Shown: piece by piece, positions 62,772 through 64,000 of the stretch
How positions within the stretch are numbered: the stretch's first letter is position 1
How the letters are laid out: every line of letters begins with the position of its first letter
DNA from: Saprospiraceae bacterium
GTDB lineage: Bacteria; Bacteroidota; Bacteroidia; Chitinophagales; Saprospiraceae
Length of the DNA: 64,000 bases
Reading direction: 5' to 3'
Assembly (NCBI GenBank): GCA_022844565.1
Contig: JALHLK010000005.1
Coordinates: 62,001-126,000, forward strand
Position numbers and translations under genes: made by a program
The notes under the pieces: model-generated
Database searches by the model: none
Seen by the model: only the letters and a program-made list of their open reading frames with translations
Told to the model about the DNA's origin: nothing

Positions 62772-64000
62772 ATGGTAGCAGTTGAAAAAAAATATGAGGA
62801 TATCCTAGATCAAATCAAAAATGGTATCCAATCTTCTGAAATCTTAGCTCAATATCTTGAGGATGAAGATGAGGAAATATATAAAACTTTACAAGATACC
62901 TTCGAACCATCCATTGAAGAATTGTATAATTCAGTAGCAGATCATCACCCTCTACAACTCGAAAGCTTAGAAAAAGCTTTACTAGATGATTCTTTTGAAG
63001 GGTTGTTTCTTCCAAGAATTCTTGGATATTCTGTGTTAAGAGGAGAGATAGATGAAAATTTTAAATTCAGAAAACCACAACAACACTTTAGAGATATTCT
63101 TTTAACTATCTGTAATTCAGCAAACTTTGAAAACTTAAAAAAGAGAATTGGACAAACCATCCAAGTTGGCTTTGCTCTAAGTAGTGATATTTGGATTACC
63201 AATTTACAAAGTAGTATTGAAAATAAAAAAGTTATCCAATTCTTAGCATCCTTTAGAAATGATAAGTATAGAGACTTAAAAGCGAGAAAGGCGCTCTATG
63301 AAAATTATTCAATGCAATTAAATAAGTCAAACTTTAAATCTGTTGAGTTTCCTAATACGATTGCAGAATTAAAAAGCTCGTTTTATGCTTTAAGAACTTT
63401 TATAGTACACAGAGCATCAAGGTCTTTAGACAATAGTAGCTTAATGGATCATTTAACCAGATTTATCAGTAATGAACAACTTTACCCTTCTAATCAATAT
63501 TTAGAGCTTTTGACTATCATAGGCCTAAAATATAACTTAGACGATAAAACGGCTAAAACATTTACAAAAGCAATTAATAAAATTGCGACCGAAAGAACAG
63601 ATTTTAAAAATGAATTTTTCCAAATTTATGATAGTCTTCACACAACAAAAGAGTTAAGTATTGAACCTGAGGATGAACATAATCTAGGTAAATTATTAGT
63701 TGAAGTTAAAGATAAGCAAATTATACGATTCTTTGACACAACCAATGAGTTGCACTCAAAAGGTTTTGTTCATATAGATGCTATCGAGAAAGTAAGAGAA
63801 TACTATGAGCATCACCCAGGGATGTCAATAGAAAATGAAGTATTAAGATCGTCAGTTCTAATATATATCAATAAGTTTTTGAAAAATATTGAACCTGATA
63901 ATTATGCTGACTATTTTGAAATTAACAAAGTTATCATAGCTTATTTAAGTATTTTCAATAACGAAAGATTCAAGCAAGAGGTAAAAAATACCAGTATGAT
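62772..64000 (+). CDS. Large helical protein of unknown function, 3' end beyond window
   Basis: An open frame starts at ATG 62772 (MVAVEKKYEDILDQIKNGIQ) and runs to the window edge without a stop (409 codons). It is soluble-looking and almost fully helical (LLDDSFEGLFLPRILGYSVL, FRKPQQHFRDILLTICNSAN, NTIAELKSSFYALRTFIVHR). No family is recognised. It is separated from rpsP by a terminator and 160 bp, so it is probably its own transcript. The function is unknown. Confidence 0.75.
   Translation, partial: MVAVEKKYEDILDQIKNGIQSSEILAQYLEDEDEEIYKTLQDTFEPSIEELYNSVADHHPLQLESLEKALLDDSFEGLFLPRILGYSVLRGEIDENFKFRKPQQHFRDILLTICNSANFENLKKRIGQTIQVGFALSSDIWITNLQSSIENKKVIQFLASFRNDKYRDLKARKALYENYSMQLNKSNFKSVEFPNTIAELKSSFYALRTFIVHRASRSLDNSSLMDHLTRFISNEQLYPSNQYLELLTIIGLKYNLDDKTAKTFTKAINKIATERTDFKNEFFQIYDSLHTTKELSIEPEDEHNLGKLLVEVKDKQIIRFFDTTNELHSKGFVHIDAIEKVREYYEHHPGMSIENEVLRSSVLIYINKFLKNIEPDNYADYFEINKVIIAYLSIFNNERFKQEVKNTSM

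Overview
This is a chromosomal window from a member of the Bacteroidota, most likely a Saprospiria/Sphingobacteriia-like aerobic gliding-type lineage. The evidence is an AT-rich sequence, TAnnTTTG-type -7 promoter boxes in place of E. coli-like promoters, little Shine-Dalgarno signal, type IX secretion (T9SS) sorting domains (type A at the end of the 10.9-13.3 kb gene, type B at 47.3 kb), a Bacteroidota LptE, an ECF sigma module and LytS/LytTR signalling. No rRNA, tRNA, CRISPR array, prophage or complete insertion sequence was found. The genus assignment is inference; no database was searched.

Layout. 0-7.4 kb (minus strand): truncated alpha-2-macroglobulin-like protein, a citrate/2-methylcitrate synthase, a small exported protein and an HtrA/DegP protease. 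7.6-14 kb (plus): a tightly packed operon miaB - sigma-54 activator - lptE - T9SS-exported choice-of-anchor-B protein - dapB. 14.5-18.7 kb: a giant secreted M36 metalloprotease. 18.9-22.5 kb: two small conserved proteins and aconitase. 22.8-25.3 kb: a KefF-like quinone reductase followed by a KefC-like K+/H+ antiporter that is broken by one in-frame TAA. 25.3-30.8 kb (minus): secA, purD and a vapBC-like toxin-antitoxin pair. 31-38.8 kb: radical SAM protein, a three-gene ECF sigma / membrane HEAT-repeat / DUF4097 module, DASH-type photolyase, a DUF4403-like protein and an M24 peptidase. 39-45.3 kb (minus): a CDGSH - bestrophin - FG-GAP operon, an MsrB lipoprotein, and a compact DoxX - YHS - alpha/beta hydrolase - membrane ATP-grasp operon. 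45.4-51.6 kb (minus): uvrC, a T9SS type B protein, lactonase, truA, cobalamin adenosyltransferase and an AhpD-like protein. 51.6-54.5 kb (plus): SelO - pterin dehydratase - MsrB/MsrA fusion. 54.6-56.4 kb: LytTR regulator and LytS-type kinase. 56.7-59.5 kb: der - rfbC - rfbD. 59.7-61.8 kb (minus): MFS transporter and two unknowns. 61.9-64 kb: rpsP with a long acidic repeat tail and a truncated unknown gene.

How the genes fit together. Most are housekeeping: TCA cycle, tRNA modification, LPS transport, lysine/peptidoglycan precursor, Sec export, purines, nucleotide excision repair, dTDP-rhamnose and ribosome. A theme of oxidative and electrophile defence recurs: an envelope MsrB, a cytosolic MsrBA fusion with SelO, an AhpD-like protein, the Kef pair, a CDGSH protein and DoxX/YHS. 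The most notable points are the nonsense codon in kefC, two copies of a palindromic MITE-like element with ends GTGCTCCGTCTA that both sit between convergent genes, the uncharacterised DoxX-YHS-hydrolase-ATP-grasp operon, and the ECF/HEAT/DUF4097 module. Several starts were moved downstream of the longest reading frame because a -7 promoter box lies inside or next to the longer start.
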